DNA of 64,000 nt from Gammaproteobacteria bacterium (GTDB lineage: Bacteria; Pseudomonadota; Gammaproteobacteria; Arenicellales; JAJDZL01). The position numbers and the translations under genes were made by a program. Below the pieces are notes generated by a model. The model searched no databases and had not been told where the DNA came from. It saw only the letters and a program-made list of their open reading frames with translations. The stretch covers positions 95,445 through 159,444 of the forward strand of contig JAJEHQ010000006.1 in NCBI GenBank assembly GCA_022823625.1. Direction: 5' to 3'. Positions 47,055 to 57,443 of the stretch are shown here, piece by piece (positions within the stretch are counted from its first letter, which is position 1; each line of letters starts with the position of its first letter).

Positions 47055-50000
47055 TTACATGTTGCGACGATACTTGCCGCCAACTTCAAACATAGCCGAG
47101 GTGATCTGGCCGACTGAGCAATAACGCACCGTCGACATCAATTCAGCGAATACGTTACGTCCCTCAAGTGCCGCTGATTTCAACTCCTCAAGTGCCGCCG
47201 GCGACTGTTCGCGATGACGGGTATGAAAGTCACGCAACCTCTCCAACTGAGACATCTTTTCAGTTTCGGTCGATCTAGCAAGTTCGATCGTCGTATCCTG
47301 TGAAGCATTCGGATTTAAAAAGGTGTTTACCCCCACAATTGGCAGGGTTCCGTCATGCTTGAGACGCTCATAGTAGAGCGACTGGTCCTGGATGCGACCG
47401 CGCTGATAGCCTGTTTCCATTGCACCAAGAACACCACCTCGTCTAGAGATGGCATCAAACTCGCAAAGTACCGCCTCTTCAACAAGATCAGTTAGTTCTT
47501 CAAGAATAAAGCTTCCCTGATTCGGATTGTCGTTGCGCGCCAAGCCCCATTCCTTGTTGATGATGAGTTGAATGGCCACCGCGCGACGCACAGACTCCTC
47601 GGTCGGCGTTGTGATTGCCTCATCGTAGGCATTGGTATGCAGGCTGTTACAGTTGTCATAGACGGCAATCAAAGCCTGCAAGGTGGTACGGATGTCATTG
47701 AAATCAATTTCCTGTGCATGAAGCGAGCGTCCCGAAGTTTGAATGTGGTATTTGAGGCGTTGGCTCCTGGTGTTTGCACCATATCGTTCTCTTAGTGCAA
47801 CCGCCCAGATGCGTCTCGCAACCCGTCCCATGACGGTATATTCAGCATCGAGTCCGTTGGAGAAGAAAAATGACAGATTAGGTGCGAAATCATCAATGTG
47901 CATGCCTCTTGCGAGATACATTTCCACATAGGTGAACGCATTCGCTAAAGTAAACGCCAGCTGTGAAATGGGGTTTGCGCCAGCTTCTGCAATGTGGTAA
48001 CCTGAAATTGATACGGAGTAGAAATTTTTGACCTCATTCTCAATGAAATACTCCTGAATATCTCCCATCAGGCGCAGACTGAACTCGGTTGAAAAAATAC
48101 AGGTGTTTTGCCCCTGGTCTTCTTTCAAAATATCAGCTTGTACCGTGCCTCTCACCTGACTCAGCGCATGTGTCCTGAGATGCTCAGTTTCTTCTGCATT
48201 CGGAGTACGGCCCTGTTCGCTTTGAAACGCTTCAATCTGCTGGTCAATCGCGGTATTGAGCAGAAACGCAAGATAGGTTGGGGCGGGACCATTAATTGTC
48301 ATGGACACTGAAGTGCGTGGGCTGCATAGATCAAATCCGCTGTATAGGTCCTTCATATCATCCAGTGTTGCAATCGAGACACCTGAGTTACCGACTTTTC
48401 CAAAGATGTCGGGCCGTTCATCGGGGTCGAAACCGTACAAAGAAACGGAATCAAATGCGGTCGACAGCCGCTTGGCTTCCGAATGGCTGGACAGGAGTTT
48501 GAATCGGCGATTGGTTTTGGAGGGTCCGCCTTCACCGGCAAACATTCGAGTGGGATCTTCGTCCTCGCGCTTGAATGGAAACACACCACCTGTAAAAGGG
48601 AAAGCGCCAGGCAAGTTTTCCAGCATCAGCCAACGAAGCAGATCGCCGTGATCGGAAAAACGCGGTAAGCCGATTTTCGGTATCCGCGTACCGGAAATGG
48701 TTTCTGTATACCTGGATTCTTTCAATTCCTGCCGATACGTCGCAACTTTCGATTGCCAGTCATTGAGTGCCTGAGCAGAAAACTCTTCGACTCTGGCCTC
48801 TCTATTCCGCAAAGCTTCCCGCAATGCTGCAAGCTCTTGAGTGTCGGTCTTTCCAATCATTTTCAGCGCGGCATTCAACTGCTGAATTTCTCTTACCAAT
48901 AGCGACTGTTCCTCAACCTTGCTGCGATACCCTCTGGCTGTCGCAGAAATTTCCGCTAGATATCCACCCCGTTCGCTGGGAATCACACCCGCGTGAGTCG
49001 AAGAAAACTTGGATTCTGCCGGTGGTGGGAAGCGACTGTTTTTTGCTGGAACACCCAGCAGACTAACAATTTGCTGATAAAGCGCTGTGATGCCGTCGTC
49101 GTTAAATTGTGAGGAAATTGTGCCAAAGACCGGCATTTCAGTGTAATTCTGATCAAAAGCCATTTGATTTCTCTGTACCTGTCGACACACATCCCGGTAA
49201 GCGTCCTCAGCGCCTCTGGTATCAAACTTGTTAATTGCCACGAGATCCGCAAAGTCCAGCATATCGATTTTCTCAAGCTGACTTGCCGACCCATATTCAG
49301 GCGTCATCACATAAATCGTACGATCTACATACGAAACAATTCCCGTATCCCCTTGACCGATACCAGGTGTTTCCACGATGATCAGATCGAAATTCCAATA
49401 CTTGCAGGCCTTGATTACATCGTCTAAACACCCAGGTACATCTCCACTCGCCTCTCGGGTGGCTATCGAACGAAAATAGACCTGATCGGAATCTGCGGCA
49501 TTCATGCGGATTCGATCACCTAGCAGCGCACCTCCTGTTTTTTTGCGGCTGGGGTCGACCGCTAAGATGGCAACCCGGGTGTTTGCTTCGCCATAAAGCC
49601 GAATTCTGCGTACCAGTTCATCAGTCAGTGACGACTTGCCTGAGCCACCGGTTCCTGTAATGCCCAGAATTGGAGGTCCGCTACCGACTTTGGCCATTTT
49701 CCGAACAAAATTGACGGCTTCAGAGGAACCACCCTCAAGCGCACTGATCAATACAGCCAGGTCAGTAAAGTCTCCACGCTGCAAACTGTCGGTCAAGTTT
49801 TCGCTTTGCGGTCGCGGTTTGGCACGGCAGATCTTTAGCATTTCATCAATCATCCCCTGCAGACCCATCTGCTGACCGTCTTCTGGGGAGAAAATACGAG
49901 CAACACCATACTGGTGCAACTCTTCAATTTCGTGGGGTACGATGACACCACCCCCACCACCGAATACCTGAATGTCTAAGCGTCCGAATTCTTCCAGCAT

Positions 50001-50279
50001 GTCCAGGATGTACTTGAAGTATTCGATATGGCCACCTTGATAGGAACTGACAGCGATTCCATCGACATCTTCCTGAACTGCGGCGGTTACAACCTCACGA
50101 ACTGATCGGTTATGCCCCAGATGAATCACTTCGGCACCAGAACTTTGCAGGATTCGGCGCATCACATTTATCGCCGCATCATGACCATCAAACAAACTGG
50201 TTGCGGTTATAAATCGCAATGGCCCTAGACTTAGTGCCTCATCATGAACAGACCTGATTTTTTCAGCTGCTACCGCCAT
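47055..50279 (-). CDS. icmF: Fused isobutyryl-CoA mutase IcmF (cobalamin-dependent)
   Basis: 1074 aa. Residues about 20-150 bind B12 with axial ligand H33 (DGHD); about 200-410 form the MeaB-like G-protein chaperone (GTGGSGKSS at 209-217, NKFD at 350-353); about 530-1074 form the mutase barrel. Substrate residues are F580 (RMFAGEGG) and Q724 (KEDQGQN), where methylmalonyl-CoA mutase has Tyr and Arg; this Phe/Gln pair marks isobutyryl/n-butyryl-CoA mutases. Characterised IcmF also interconverts isovaleryl- and pivalyl-CoA, which is relevant next to a leucine operon. No neighbouring gene is on its transcript. Confidence 0.96.
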   Translation of the reverse strand: MAVAAEKIRSVHDEALSLGPLRFITATSLFDGHDAAINVMRRILQSSGAEVIHLGHNRSVREVVTAAVQEDVDGIAVSSYQGGHIEYFKYILDMLEEFGRLDIQVFGGGGGVIVPHEIEELHQYGVARIFSPEDGQQMGLQGMIDEMLKICRAKPRPQSENLTDSLQRGDFTDLAVLISALEGGSSEAVNFVRKMAKVGSGPPILGITGTGGSGKSSLTDELVRRIRLYGEANTRVAILAVDPSRKKTGGALLGDRIRMNAADSDQVYFRSIATREASGDVPGCLDDVIKACKYWNFDLIIVETPGIGQGDTGIVSYVDRTIYVMTPEYGSASQLEKIDMLDFADLVAINKFDTRGAEDAYRDVCRQVQRNQMAFDQNYTEMPVFGTISSQFNDDGITALYQQIVSLLGVPAKNSRFPPPAESKFSSTHAGVIPSERGGYLAEISATARGYRSKVEEQSLLVREIQQLNAALKMIGKTDTQELAALREALRNREARVEEFSAQALNDWQSKVATYRQELKESRYTETISGTRIPKIGLPRFSDHGDLLRWLMLENLPGAFPFTGGVFPFKREDEDPTRMFAGEGGPSKTNRRFKLLSSHSEAKRLSTAFDSVSLYGFDPDERPDIFGKVGNSGVSIATLDDMKDLYSGFDLCSPRTSVSMTINGPAPTYLAFLLNTAIDQQIEAFQSEQGRTPNAEETEHLRTHALSQVRGTVQADILKEDQGQNTCIFSTEFSLRLMGDIQEYFIENEVKNFYSVSISGYHIAEAGANPISQLAFTLANAFTYVEMYLARGMHIDDFAPNLSFFFSNGLDAEYTVMGRVARRIWAVALRERYGANTRSQRLKYHIQTSGRSLHAQEIDFNDIRTTLQALIAVYDNCNSLHTNAYDEAITTPTEESVRRAVAIQLIINKEWGLARNDNPNQGSFILEELTDLVEEAVLCEFDAISRRGGVLGAMETGYQRGRIQDQSLYYERLKHDGTLPIVGVNTFLNPNASQDTTIELARSTETEKMSQLERLRDFHTRHREQSPAALEELKSAALEGRNVFAELMSTVRYCSVGQITSAMFEVGGKYRRNM

Positions 50280-50843
50280 CGTTGAATTACTTTCCTAATC
50301 ATTTTTCAGTGTCAACGGATACAAATTCTGGTGTTCAATTTGAACCCATTTTTGATCCAAACTGTTATTTTAACAGACATCAATCAACCTGAAATCTCAT
50401 AATAAACCGTTGCGGTTTTCTTTAAGTCAGGCACTATCTTAAAGTCTGGTTTAACCTTTCAATTTTTTGAACCACCCGATTACTCAAAGACAGATAATAG
50501 ATTTGACAACGTAACTACTCACCCCTCGTTCAGGTCGAACGGATAGGTGGCGACGATACAAAATGAACTGGAACCCGCCGCGAACTAACGATTGCAGACG
50601 ATACGATGGATACCTTGGACGGGAATCGATAGTAAAACCAGTTCGATCAATTTCATCAAAGCGGTCTTGGCTGGTGCGGCTGAGTCTGGTTTTTCCAGCC
50701 CCGACTGCGGCGCGGCGAATCAGGTGAATAATAGTGCTGGATTCCAACTGCCATCTTGGTGGTCGTGCTATGATGTCGCATTCAGTTTCCATCTATTTGC
50801 GCGAATCAACCGAACTCAAACACCGTAATTCAGGTCAACAGCC
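50280..50843. other. 564-base gap without a convincing gene
   Basis: Both strands carry only short frames (50484-50792 minus, 50592-50828 plus) whose products look like translated noise, rich in Arg/Ser/Pro. The first 200 bases are AT-rich and probably hold the icmF promoter; the rest is GC-richer, like the adjoining DUF3782-like gene, and may be a remnant that arrived with it. Confidence 0.4.
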
Positions 50844-51554
50844 ATGAAAAGGGAAAACCAATCCGCTTCAGATGAAAGAATCAGAAAATTGAATGAGCGA
50901 TATGCTGAACTTCAAGTTGAGGTGGCTCAGCTGAAGAAGGAAAACGAAAAACAGATCAAAGAAACGGACAGACAGATCAAAGAAACGGACAGACAGATCA
51001 AGGAAACGAAAGAAATGATCGTAGAGAACGGCAAGCAGATCGGTGGGCTCGGCAACAAGTTCGGCGGCTTTACTGAAGCGATGGCGAGGCCTTCCATCAG
51101 ACGAATACTGGAGAAGCATTTTGAAGCCGACTTTCTAGGATCGATCCGATTCCGGAACTCTAAGGAAATGGAGGCTTTGGAAATTGATGCTTGGGGCCTC
51201 AGGCGCAACGGCACGGGTGCGGCTTACATTGTGGAGACCAAGAGCAGGTTTCGCTACGAGCACATTGAGCAGGTATTGCAACAGGTGGAGCGGTTTCGGT
51301 ACTATATGTCAGACTATGAGAAACGGGCCGTGTACCCGATGCTGGCTGTAGTGGAAATCAGTGAAGAGGACCGCAGGAAAGTCTGGAATGCGGGGATTCA
51401 TTTGATCGATATCAATGACGGCGTCTTCAAGTATGCGACGCCGCCGGAGGACTTTGTAGCGAACGGCTATCACGGGGTGTACGGGGTGCAAAGGGGCGTG
51501 CCACATCTGCGGCTGGTTGTTGGCGGCGATCAGAAACAACGCGGCGCCGGGTGA
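50844..51554 (+). CDS. DUF3782-like coiled-coil protein with PD-(D/E)XK nuclease-like domain
   Basis: 236 aa. Residues about 10-65 form a charged coiled coil with three KQIKETD-type heptads encoded by a 21-base tandem repeat. Residues about 105-215 show the nuclease-fold signature D115 ... E131-T-K133 (ALEIDAWG, YIVETKSRF). The architecture matches DUF3782-type proteins common in cyanobacteria and gliding bacteria; function is unknown. It is single, flanked by two gene-poor gaps, and richer in GC toward its 3' end than its neighbours, suggesting lateral transfer. Start ATG with AGGT upstream. Confidence 0.8.
   Translation: MKRENQSASDERIRKLNERYAELQVEVAQLKKENEKQIKETDRQIKETDRQIKETKEMIVENGKQIGGLGNKFGGFTEAMARPSIRRILEKHFEADFLGSIRFRNSKEMEALEIDAWGLRRNGTGAAYIVETKSRFRYEHIEQVLQQVERFRYYMSDYEKRAVYPMLAVVEISEEDRRKVWNAGIHLIDINDGVFKYATPPEDFVANGYHGVYGVQRGVPHLRLVVGGDQKQRGAG
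50952..51014 (+). repeat. 21-base tandem repeat, three copies
   Basis: Copies at 50952-50972 and 50973-50993 are identical (starting CAGATCAAAG); the third (50994-51014) has diverged. In frame they encode seven-residue heptads of the coiled coil, so copy number can change without breaking the frame. Confidence 0.85.
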
Positions 51555-51856
51555 TCTGACGCTTTGTGCGTTGCACTGGACCGGTACGCTGGTTGAAGAA
51601 TAGTTATTGCGCTGATTTGGCAGCAGCATTGTCAGGTGCGAGTGAAGACCCTGCACAATCTGATTGATTTGTCACTCAAATCCCGAAAATTGACTGAAAT
51701 GAAATCTTCTTGTAACTTATGGAATCTGTATATGGAGTCCTCTCACCCTCGCATTTGGAATAGGTTTTTCGTGCGCCGTGGCGATAGAAGTCTGTGGCGG
51801 CACCCATTTTGGAGGTGCAAGGCGTTACTTGACAACAACGAATTCTAACGGTAGCA
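51555..51856. other. 302-base gap without a convincing gene
   Basis: A short plus-strand frame (51636-51848) has no ribosome site and an unlikely composition. No hairpin with T tract was seen. It should hold the promoter of the nitronate monooxygenase-like gene. Confidence 0.35.
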
Positions 51857-52936
51857 ATGTCAGAATCAATGTCCTGGAGTGTCAGAACTGAACAGTTCTG
51901 TCGAAAACTGAACCTGAAAATTCCAATTCTTTTGGCCCCGATGGCCGGTGCCTGCCCCGTTTCCCTTTCAAGTGCTGTTGCTAGAGAAGGCGGACTCGGC
52001 GCGTGCGGAGTTTTACTAATGCAACCGTCTGCAATTGTCGACTGGGCAAAGCAGTTCCAATCAGAGTCGGATGGTCTATTTCAGATGAACAACTGGATTC
52101 CAGACCCTGCACCGGTGAGAGATGAAATCCACGAACAACAGATTCGTGACTTTTTGGCAAATTGGCACCCCGACTCAGGGTCCGCCAGACCGATGCTCGC
52201 AACACCTGATTTTGAAGAGCAGTGTGAGGCTATGCTGCAAGTGCAACCTGCTGCGATTTCTTCAATCATGGGAGTTTATCCTCGTCCCTTTGTAAAGCGT
52301 ATGAAGAAGGCCGGAACGTACTGGCTGGCGACCGCAACAACTGTTGAAGAAGCAAAGCTTGCCGTGAGTATGGGTGCCGACGCAGTCGTGGCACAAGGAT
52401 TTGAAGCGGGCGGACATCGAGGTACCTACGCGGCAGGAGACGCTCAGGGTGCGGCGGGTGGATTAATCTCAATATTACCAGCAATTGTCGACTCCGTGAA
52501 TGTTCCCGTTGTCGCGACGGGTGGTATTGCCGACGGTCGTGGAATTGCGGCGGCAATCACGCTTGGTGCGTCAGCGGTTCAAATTGGCACCGGGTTCTTG
52601 CGCACTCCTGAAGCGGGCATACCATCTGCATGGTCTGATGCGATTGGCACTACAATGCCAAATCACACCATCCTGACACGCGCTTTTTCCGGTCGTTTAG
52701 GACGCTCTATTGCAACTGATTATGCGAAGTCTGCAGAATCTGTCGGTGCACCAGAGCCGGCGCCCTACCCCATTCAGCGCGGGCTCACGGGCAGTATGAC
52801 GGGCGAAGCAAGGCGCGACAACGATTTGGCAAAGATGCAGGCGTGGACAGGGCAGTCCGGTTTTCTATCGTCTGCTGAACCAGCTGGGCAACTCATTAAC
52901 AGACTTTGGGAAGATGCCCAAAAACTGCTTCCTTGA
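51857..52936 (+). CDS. Nitronate monooxygenase-like FMN protein
   Basis: 359 aa TIM barrel of the NMO/2-nitropropane dioxygenase family. LLAPMAGACPV at the start, QGFEAGGHRG with the active-site histidine, then ATGGIADGRG and ALGASAVQIGTGFL for FMN phosphate are visible. The enzyme class oxidises alkyl nitronates; some homologues are enoyl-ACP reductases (FabK), but the conserved histidine favours NMO. A second ATG four codons in is possible. It is followed 92 bases later by a thioesterase. Confidence 0.87.
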   Translation: MSESMSWSVRTEQFCRKLNLKIPILLAPMAGACPVSLSSAVAREGGLGACGVLLMQPSAIVDWAKQFQSESDGLFQMNNWIPDPAPVRDEIHEQQIRDFLANWHPDSGSARPMLATPDFEEQCEAMLQVQPAAISSIMGVYPRPFVKRMKKAGTYWLATATTVEEAKLAVSMGADAVVAQGFEAGGHRGTYAAGDAQGAAGGLISILPAIVDSVNVPVVATGGIADGRGIAAAITLGASAVQIGTGFLRTPEAGIPSAWSDAIGTTMPNHTILTRAFSGRLGRSIATDYAKSAESVGAPEPAPYPIQRGLTGSMTGEARRDNDLAKMQAWTGQSGFLSSAEPAGQLINRLWEDAQKLLP

Positions 52937-53028
52937 AGTGGCCGCGATTCATTCAGTAGATTGATCAGGAATTCGGACTACACAATGTAGTAATGACCAG
53001 TAAAACTTCTGACAAGGTCCTCTTTTAA

Positions 53029-53490
53029 ATGAAAGATCCAAACAAGCCAACCTTCATCCCAGTCAATTCGAATTACGAACATGAAGTGAGATCAAGCTTC
53101 AATTCGCAGGGAATAATGCAATTGTTAGGTGCGACCATGCGCACGATCGAACCGGGCTATTGTGTAATTGACTTGCCTTTCAAGCATCAATTGACACAGC
53201 AGGACGGCTTTTTTCACGCTGGTTCTACCAGCACAATTGCGGATTCGGCCGGTGGTTACGCGGCGTACTCACTCATGCCAGCAGGTCATCGAGTCTTGAC
53301 GGTTGAATTCAAAATTAATCTGCTGGCGCCTGCGGATGGGGAGTTACTTTCGGCGGAAGGGAGGGTCATCAAAGCGGGCCGAACCCTTACTGCAGCGACC
53401 ATCAATGTCCACTGCACCAAAAACACTAAGACAAAGCTCTGCGCGATCATGCAGCAGACAACGATTTGTATTGCTCCGCTAGGAAACTGA
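53029..53490 (+). CDS. PaaI-type hotdog-fold thioesterase
   Basis: 153 aa. Single hotdog domain with the PaaI-like QQDGFFHAGSTSTIADSAGGYAA segment (His and Asp at the active site) and LTVEFKINLLAPA. It likely hydrolyses an acyl-CoA; the acyl group is unknown, though the surroundings are acyl-CoA catabolism. AAGG precedes the ATG. Convergent with the next gene, one base apart. Confidence 0.88.
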   Translation: MKDPNKPTFIPVNSNYEHEVRSSFNSQGIMQLLGATMRTIEPGYCVIDLPFKHQLTQQDGFFHAGSTSTIADSAGGYAAYSLMPAGHRVLTVEFKINLLAPADGELLSAEGRVIKAGRTLTAATINVHCTKNTKTKLCAIMQQTTICIAPLGN

Positions 53491-53491
53491 C

Positions 53492-54046
53492 TCATCCGCA
53501 GTTGGGAATGAGTTGTTCGATCATTTTCCGGTCTGAATAATTAAACTCAAAGATGCCTTCGATCTGCTGGGAATCGAATGAATACCCAAAAATACTGGAG
53601 TCGAGCGAATGCAATTGCCCAAGCAAACGAAGCATCCAGGCGTAATCATCCGATCCCAGACCGCGGTAGAACACCAGGAAACCAGACTGAGTGTCTGAGA
53701 GAGCCAGCCATTGGCTGGTAAACTCACCTTCCTCCGATATCAGGCGAACCTCTCGAGTAGAGGAACGCGTCGCCATAGGCTGATGCGTGAGCAAAATAAA
53801 GATTCCTGGTTTGCAGTTGATCGTCACCATCGGTGTCAGATTCGAATCAGGAGTTAGTTGGCGTCCCACACAGGTTATGGATCTTTCCGGGGTAATCATC
53901 ACACATTTTTCCGATTGAATGGGGTCCGGACCAATATGATCGCTGGTGTCTGCAAGAACGGGCAAACTGAAAATGACTGACGCGATCGCACTTCCAGTTA
54001 AGTGCCAAAGATGAATTGCAGAATCTGAGAATGATCGTGACACCAT
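53492..54046 (-). CDS. Exported hypothetical protein
   Basis: 184 aa. N-terminal signal peptide (hydrophobic HLTGSAIASVIFSLPVLA, cleavage likely after VLA, about residue 32). The mature part contains three cysteines, beta-rich stretches and an aromatic-rich C-terminal half; I recognise no family. The real-gene call rests on the signal peptide, ATG start and non-overlapping position. Confidence 0.6.
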   Translation of the reverse strand: MVSRSFSDSAIHLWHLTGSAIASVIFSLPVLADTSDHIGPDPIQSEKCVMITPERSITCVGRQLTPDSNLTPMVTINCKPGIFILLTHQPMATRSSTREVRLISEEGEFTSQWLALSDTQSGFLVFYRGLGSDDYAWMLRLLGQLHSLDSSIFGYSFDSQQIEGIFEFNYSDRKMIEQLIPNCG

Positions 54047-54387
54047 GGGTAGAAATCAAGTCAAGAATAAATATCAGCACTCGTGCGCGTTGCGTTTATT
54101 TCACCCTGCTGCTTCATTTTATGAGTTTACAAGGACTCAAATCCGAAAGAGAATTCATCGACCGTAGTTGCACAATGAATACGCCTCACACTGGATTTAG
54201 ATTTTCGCGAGGCCAATGGAACTCAGTCAAATTTATATAATGACCCGCTGATTGAACTAATGTTCGATTTTTCGATTCAACACGGATATTTCTTTATTTT
54301 CTTGCATACCCAGCGGCAACGGATGCTTCCTGTTTCATCTTCTGCTGGCATACCCCTTTCCAGTTATGACGGCGCATCCCGATTAAT
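54047..54387. other. Upstream region of the leucine/isovalerate operon
   Basis: No gene seen. It should contain the operon promoter. A TATAAT at 54235-54240 has no good -35 at the proper spacing. No MerR-type (LiuR) long-spacer palindrome was recognised, and no regulator gene adjoins the operon. Confidence 0.35.
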
Positions 54388-55557
54388 ATGAGAACTTCGC
54401 ATGCGACACTAAATTTCGGATTGGGCGAGACCGTTGATCTGCTTCGCTCAAGCGTACAGGAATTTGCCCAGGATCAGATAGCACCGCTTGCTGCCGAAAT
54501 TGATCAGTCAAACGAATTTCCGCTTCATTTGTGGCAAGCAATGGGTGAGATGGGTCTACTGGGTATCACCGTCGACGAGCAATTTGGCGGGGCCGGAATG
54601 GGCTACCTGGAGCACGTAGTCGCCATGGAAGAAATAAGTCGTGCATCAGCCTCAGTTGGTCTTTCATATGGCGCTCATTCAAACCTGGCAGTGAACCAGA
54701 TATACAGAAACGGTACCGATGAGCAACGAGAGCAGTACCTACCTAGACTCATTAGTGGTGAACATGTTGGTGCTCTCGCAATGACAGAACCCAATTCAGG
54801 GTCCGACGTCGTGAGTATGCGTCTGGAAGCCGTTGCTGAAGATGACCACTTCGTTTTGAATGGTAACAAGATGTGGATTACGAATGGCCCTGATGCTGAT
54901 GTACTGGTCGTTTATGCCAAAACAGACCCACGGGCAGGAAGCCGCGGAATTACCGCTTTTCTGATCGAACGCGAGTTTGACGGATTTTCCACAGCCCAAA
55001 AACTGGACAAGCTCGGTATGCGAGGTTCCAACACCTGCGAGTTGATATTCGAAAACTGTGCAGTACCACCAGAAAACGTATTGGGTGAAGTTGGCGGTGG
55101 TGTTCGAGTCCTGATGAGTGGTCTGGATTACGAACGAGTTGTTTTGGCAGGCGGCCCGCTCGGCATCATGCAGGCCTGCCTCGACGCTGTTGTACCTTAC
55201 GTGCACGAACGCAAGCAATTTGGTAAAAGTATTGGGGAGTTTCAATTTATTCAGGGCAAAATGGCTGATATGTACACTTTCTTGAATGCTTCTCGCGCTT
55301 ACGCGTACGCAGTGGCCAAAGCCTGTGATCTCGGCGAAACAACCAGAAAGGATGCCGCGGCGGTGATTCTGTTTACAGCTGAAAGAGCGACTGAATGCGC
55401 ATTACAAGCAATACAGGCACTGGGTGCCATGGGTTACATTAACGAAATGCCCACTGGCCGTCTACTTAGAGATGCCAAACTCTATGAAATTGGTGCAGGA
55501 ACGAGCGAAATTCGCCGCATGCTTATCGGACGAGAATTATTCGAAGAAACTGCTTAA
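54388..55557 (+). CDS. liuA: Isovaleryl-CoA dehydrogenase
   Basis: 389 aa FAD acyl-CoA dehydrogenase. The catalytic base is E249 in [16 protein letters not shown], on helix G, where isovaleryl-CoA dehydrogenases carry it rather than near the C-terminus. [10 protein letters not shown] and [10 protein letters not shown] are flavin-binding segments. It oxidises isovaleryl-CoA to 3-methylcrotonyl-CoA with electrons to ETF. First gene of a seven-gene same-strand leucine operon. Confidence 0.94.
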   Translation: MRTSHATLNFGLGETVDLLRSSVQEFAQDQIAPLAAEIDQSNEFPLHLWQAMGEMGLLGITVDEQFGGAGMGYLEHVVAMEEISRASASVGLSYGAHSNLAVNQIYRNGTDEQREQYLPRLISGEHVGALAMTEPNSGSDVVSMRLEAVAEDDHFVLNGNKMWITNGPDADVLVVYAKTDPRAGSRGITAFLIEREFDGFSTAQKLDKLGMRGSNTCELIFENCAVPPENVLGEVGGGVRVLMSGLDYERVVLAGGPLGIMQACLDAVVPYVHERKQFGKSIGEFQFIQGKMADMYTFLNASRAYAYAVAKACDLGETTRKDAAAVILFTAERATECALQAIQALGAMGYINEMPTGRLLRDAKLYEIGAGTSEIRRMLIGRELFEETA

Positions 55558-55590
55558 TTCAATTACTTTTACTCAACAGGGACAACATAA

Positions 55591-56775
55591 ATGGAAAATT
55601 CATCCGTCGTCGTTACAGGATTAGCTCGAACACCGATCGGTGGCTTTCAGGGTCGACTCTCCCCACTGACCGCACCACAACTCGGATCTGCCTCGATTCA
55701 AGCAGCACTTGAAGATTCTGATATCTCAGGATCTGATGTTGATGAAGTGCTAATGGGTTGCGTACTGCCAGCGGGGATTGGTCAGGCGCCTGCACGGCAA
55801 GCAGCTCTTGCCGCAGGTATCCCTAAATCCGTTGGGTGTACAACGGTCAACAAAATGTGCGGCTCGGGCATGAAAACAGTCATGCTCGGATACGATTCAA
55901 TCGTTGCGGGTACTAACTCTGTTGTCGTAACAGGCGGCTTGGAGAGCATGAGCAATGCTCCCTACATCCTGCCCAAGGCGAGGGGCGGGTATCGTATGGG
56001 ACATAGCCAGGTTCTCGATCATATGTTTGCTGATGGTCTTGAAGATGCGTACCAGAAGGGTGCGCTCATGGGAGAGTTCGCTGAAGACTGTGCCGAGTCT
56101 TATCAGTTCAGTCGGGAGGCGCAGGATGAATTTGCAATTGAATCTTTGACCAGGGCGCAGAAGGCAACTCAAAGTGGCACATTTGAACGGGAGATCACAC
56201 CTGTTCAAGTTTCTACGAGAAAAGAAACTTATGAAGTGACAAATGATGAACAGCCTGAAATCACCAATTCTGAAAAAATCCCTTTTCTTAGACCTGCATT
56301 TCGAAAAAACGGCAGCGTTACCGCTGCCAATTCCAGCTCAATTTCAGATGGCGGCGCGACCGTAGTCTTGATGTCGGAGGCTGAAGCCCAACGCCGCGAC
56401 AAGCCAATTCAAGCGCGATTGGTCGGGCACACCACTTTTGCCGCAGAACCCAATCTTTTTCCGACTGCACCAATCAGCGCGATCAGAAAATTACTCGATA
56501 AACTCAATTGGTCAGTCGATGACATCGATCTTTTTGAGGTCAACGAGGCATTTGCAGTTGTTACGATGGCGGCAATGCACAGTTTGAAGATTCCGCACGA
56601 TCGGATGAATATTCATGGTGGCGCTTGTGCACTGGGTCATCCTGTTGGTGCCTCTGGTGCCCGAATTCTGGTTACTTTGATTGCAGCGATGGAACGATAC
56701 GATCTAAATCGCGGCGTTGCCTCGCTTTGCATAGGCGGTGGTGAAGCAACAGCAATTGGTGTAGTACGCAGTTAG
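55591..56775 (+). CDS. Acetyl-CoA C-acetyltransferase (thiolase)
   Basis: 394 aa thiolase. Nucleophile C90 (NKMCGSG), H350 (CALGHPVGASGARI) and C380 (CIGGGEA) form the complete active site; length fits the biosynthetic/acetoacetyl-CoA type. In the leucine route it would cleave the acetoacetyl-CoA made from the HMG-CoA lyase product. AGGGA precedes the ATG, and the gap to liuA is 33 bases. Confidence 0.94.
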   Translation: MENSSVVVTGLARTPIGGFQGRLSPLTAPQLGSASIQAALEDSDISGSDVDEVLMGCVLPAGIGQAPARQAALAAGIPKSVGCTTVNKMCGSGMKTVMLGYDSIVAGTNSVVVTGGLESMSNAPYILPKARGGYRMGHSQVLDHMFADGLEDAYQKGALMGEFAEDCAESYQFSREAQDEFAIESLTRAQKATQSGTFEREITPVQVSTRKETYEVTNDEQPEITNSEKIPFLRPAFRKNGSVTAANSSSISDGGATVVLMSEAEAQRRDKPIQARLVGHTTFAAEPNLFPTAPISAIRKLLDKLNWSVDDIDLFEVNEAFAVVTMAAMHSLKIPHDRMNIHGGACALGHPVGASGARILVTLIAAMERYDLNRGVASLCIGGGEATAIGVVRS

Positions 56776-56807
56776 TATTGCCGAGTTCTTGTGCGAGGCT
56801 CTCAAGA

Positions 56808-57413
56808 GTGAACAAAACGGTTGATTTTTACTTCGATTTCTCATCACCATACGGTTTTTTTTCAAGCGAGGTGATGGACGAATTCTCGTTGCGCTGCAAC
56901 TGTGAGATCATCTGGCGCCCATATGTCATGGGTGCAGTCATGAAGCTTACAGGTCGAAAACCGCTGGTTCAAATCCCGATGGTTAATGAGTACAGTGCTC
57001 GAGACTTGGATCGCGTTGCTCGCTATCACCGAATCGAATTTTCAGTTCCGAGTGTATTTCCCATTTCAAGTGTTGCACCTTCTCGCGCGTTTTACTGGAT
57101 TAGAAATGAGTTCGGATCGGAAAAGGCCAAACAGTTTGCCCAAGCGATTTTCCGCGCATATTTTGTCAAAAATTTGAACATTTCAAAGCCACCGACTGTA
57201 GTCGAAGTAGCCACCGAGTTGGACTTTGATACCAAAGCAGTAAACGACGCACTTGAGAATCCTGAAATCAAACTTAAAGTTCGCGAGGAAACTGACAGGG
57301 CTATTGAACAAGGTGTGTTTGGTTCACCTTTTTTCATTGTTGACGAAGAGCCTTTCTGGGGACACGACCGCCTGAATCATGTTGAGTCGTGGCTTGTATC
57401 TGGAGGATGGTAA
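56808..57413 (+). CDS. 2-hydroxychromene-2-carboxylate isomerase/DsbA-fold family protein
   Basis: 201 aa from GTG at 56808, preceded by GAGG; a TTG at 56778 would add ten residues but overruns the family start. Thioredoxin-like fold with an all-helical insertion; the DFYFDFSSPYG opening (serine in place of CxxC) and FGSPFFIVDEEPFWG near the C-terminus are the NahD/HCCA isomerase pattern. Characterised members act on naphthalene intermediates using glutathione; nothing else here concerns aromatics. Its position inside the leucine operon suggests a glutathione-linked acyl or detoxification role (inference). Confidence 0.87.
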   Translation: MNKTVDFYFDFSSPYGFFSSEVMDEFSLRCNCEIIWRPYVMGAVMKLTGRKPLVQIPMVNEYSARDLDRVARYHRIEFSVPSVFPISSVAPSRAFYWIRNEFGSEKAKQFAQAIFRAYFVKNLNISKPPTVVEVATELDFDTKAVNDALENPEIKLKVREETDRAIEQGVFGSPFFIVDEEPFWGHDRLNHVESWLVSGGW

Positions 57414-57443
57414 TTAAGGAGTTGAAACCTAGTACGCGAAATC

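Noticed and set aside
50484..50828. Two overlapping frames on opposite strands between icmF and the DUF3782-like gene
   Set aside because: Both products have noise-like composition and no ribosome site.
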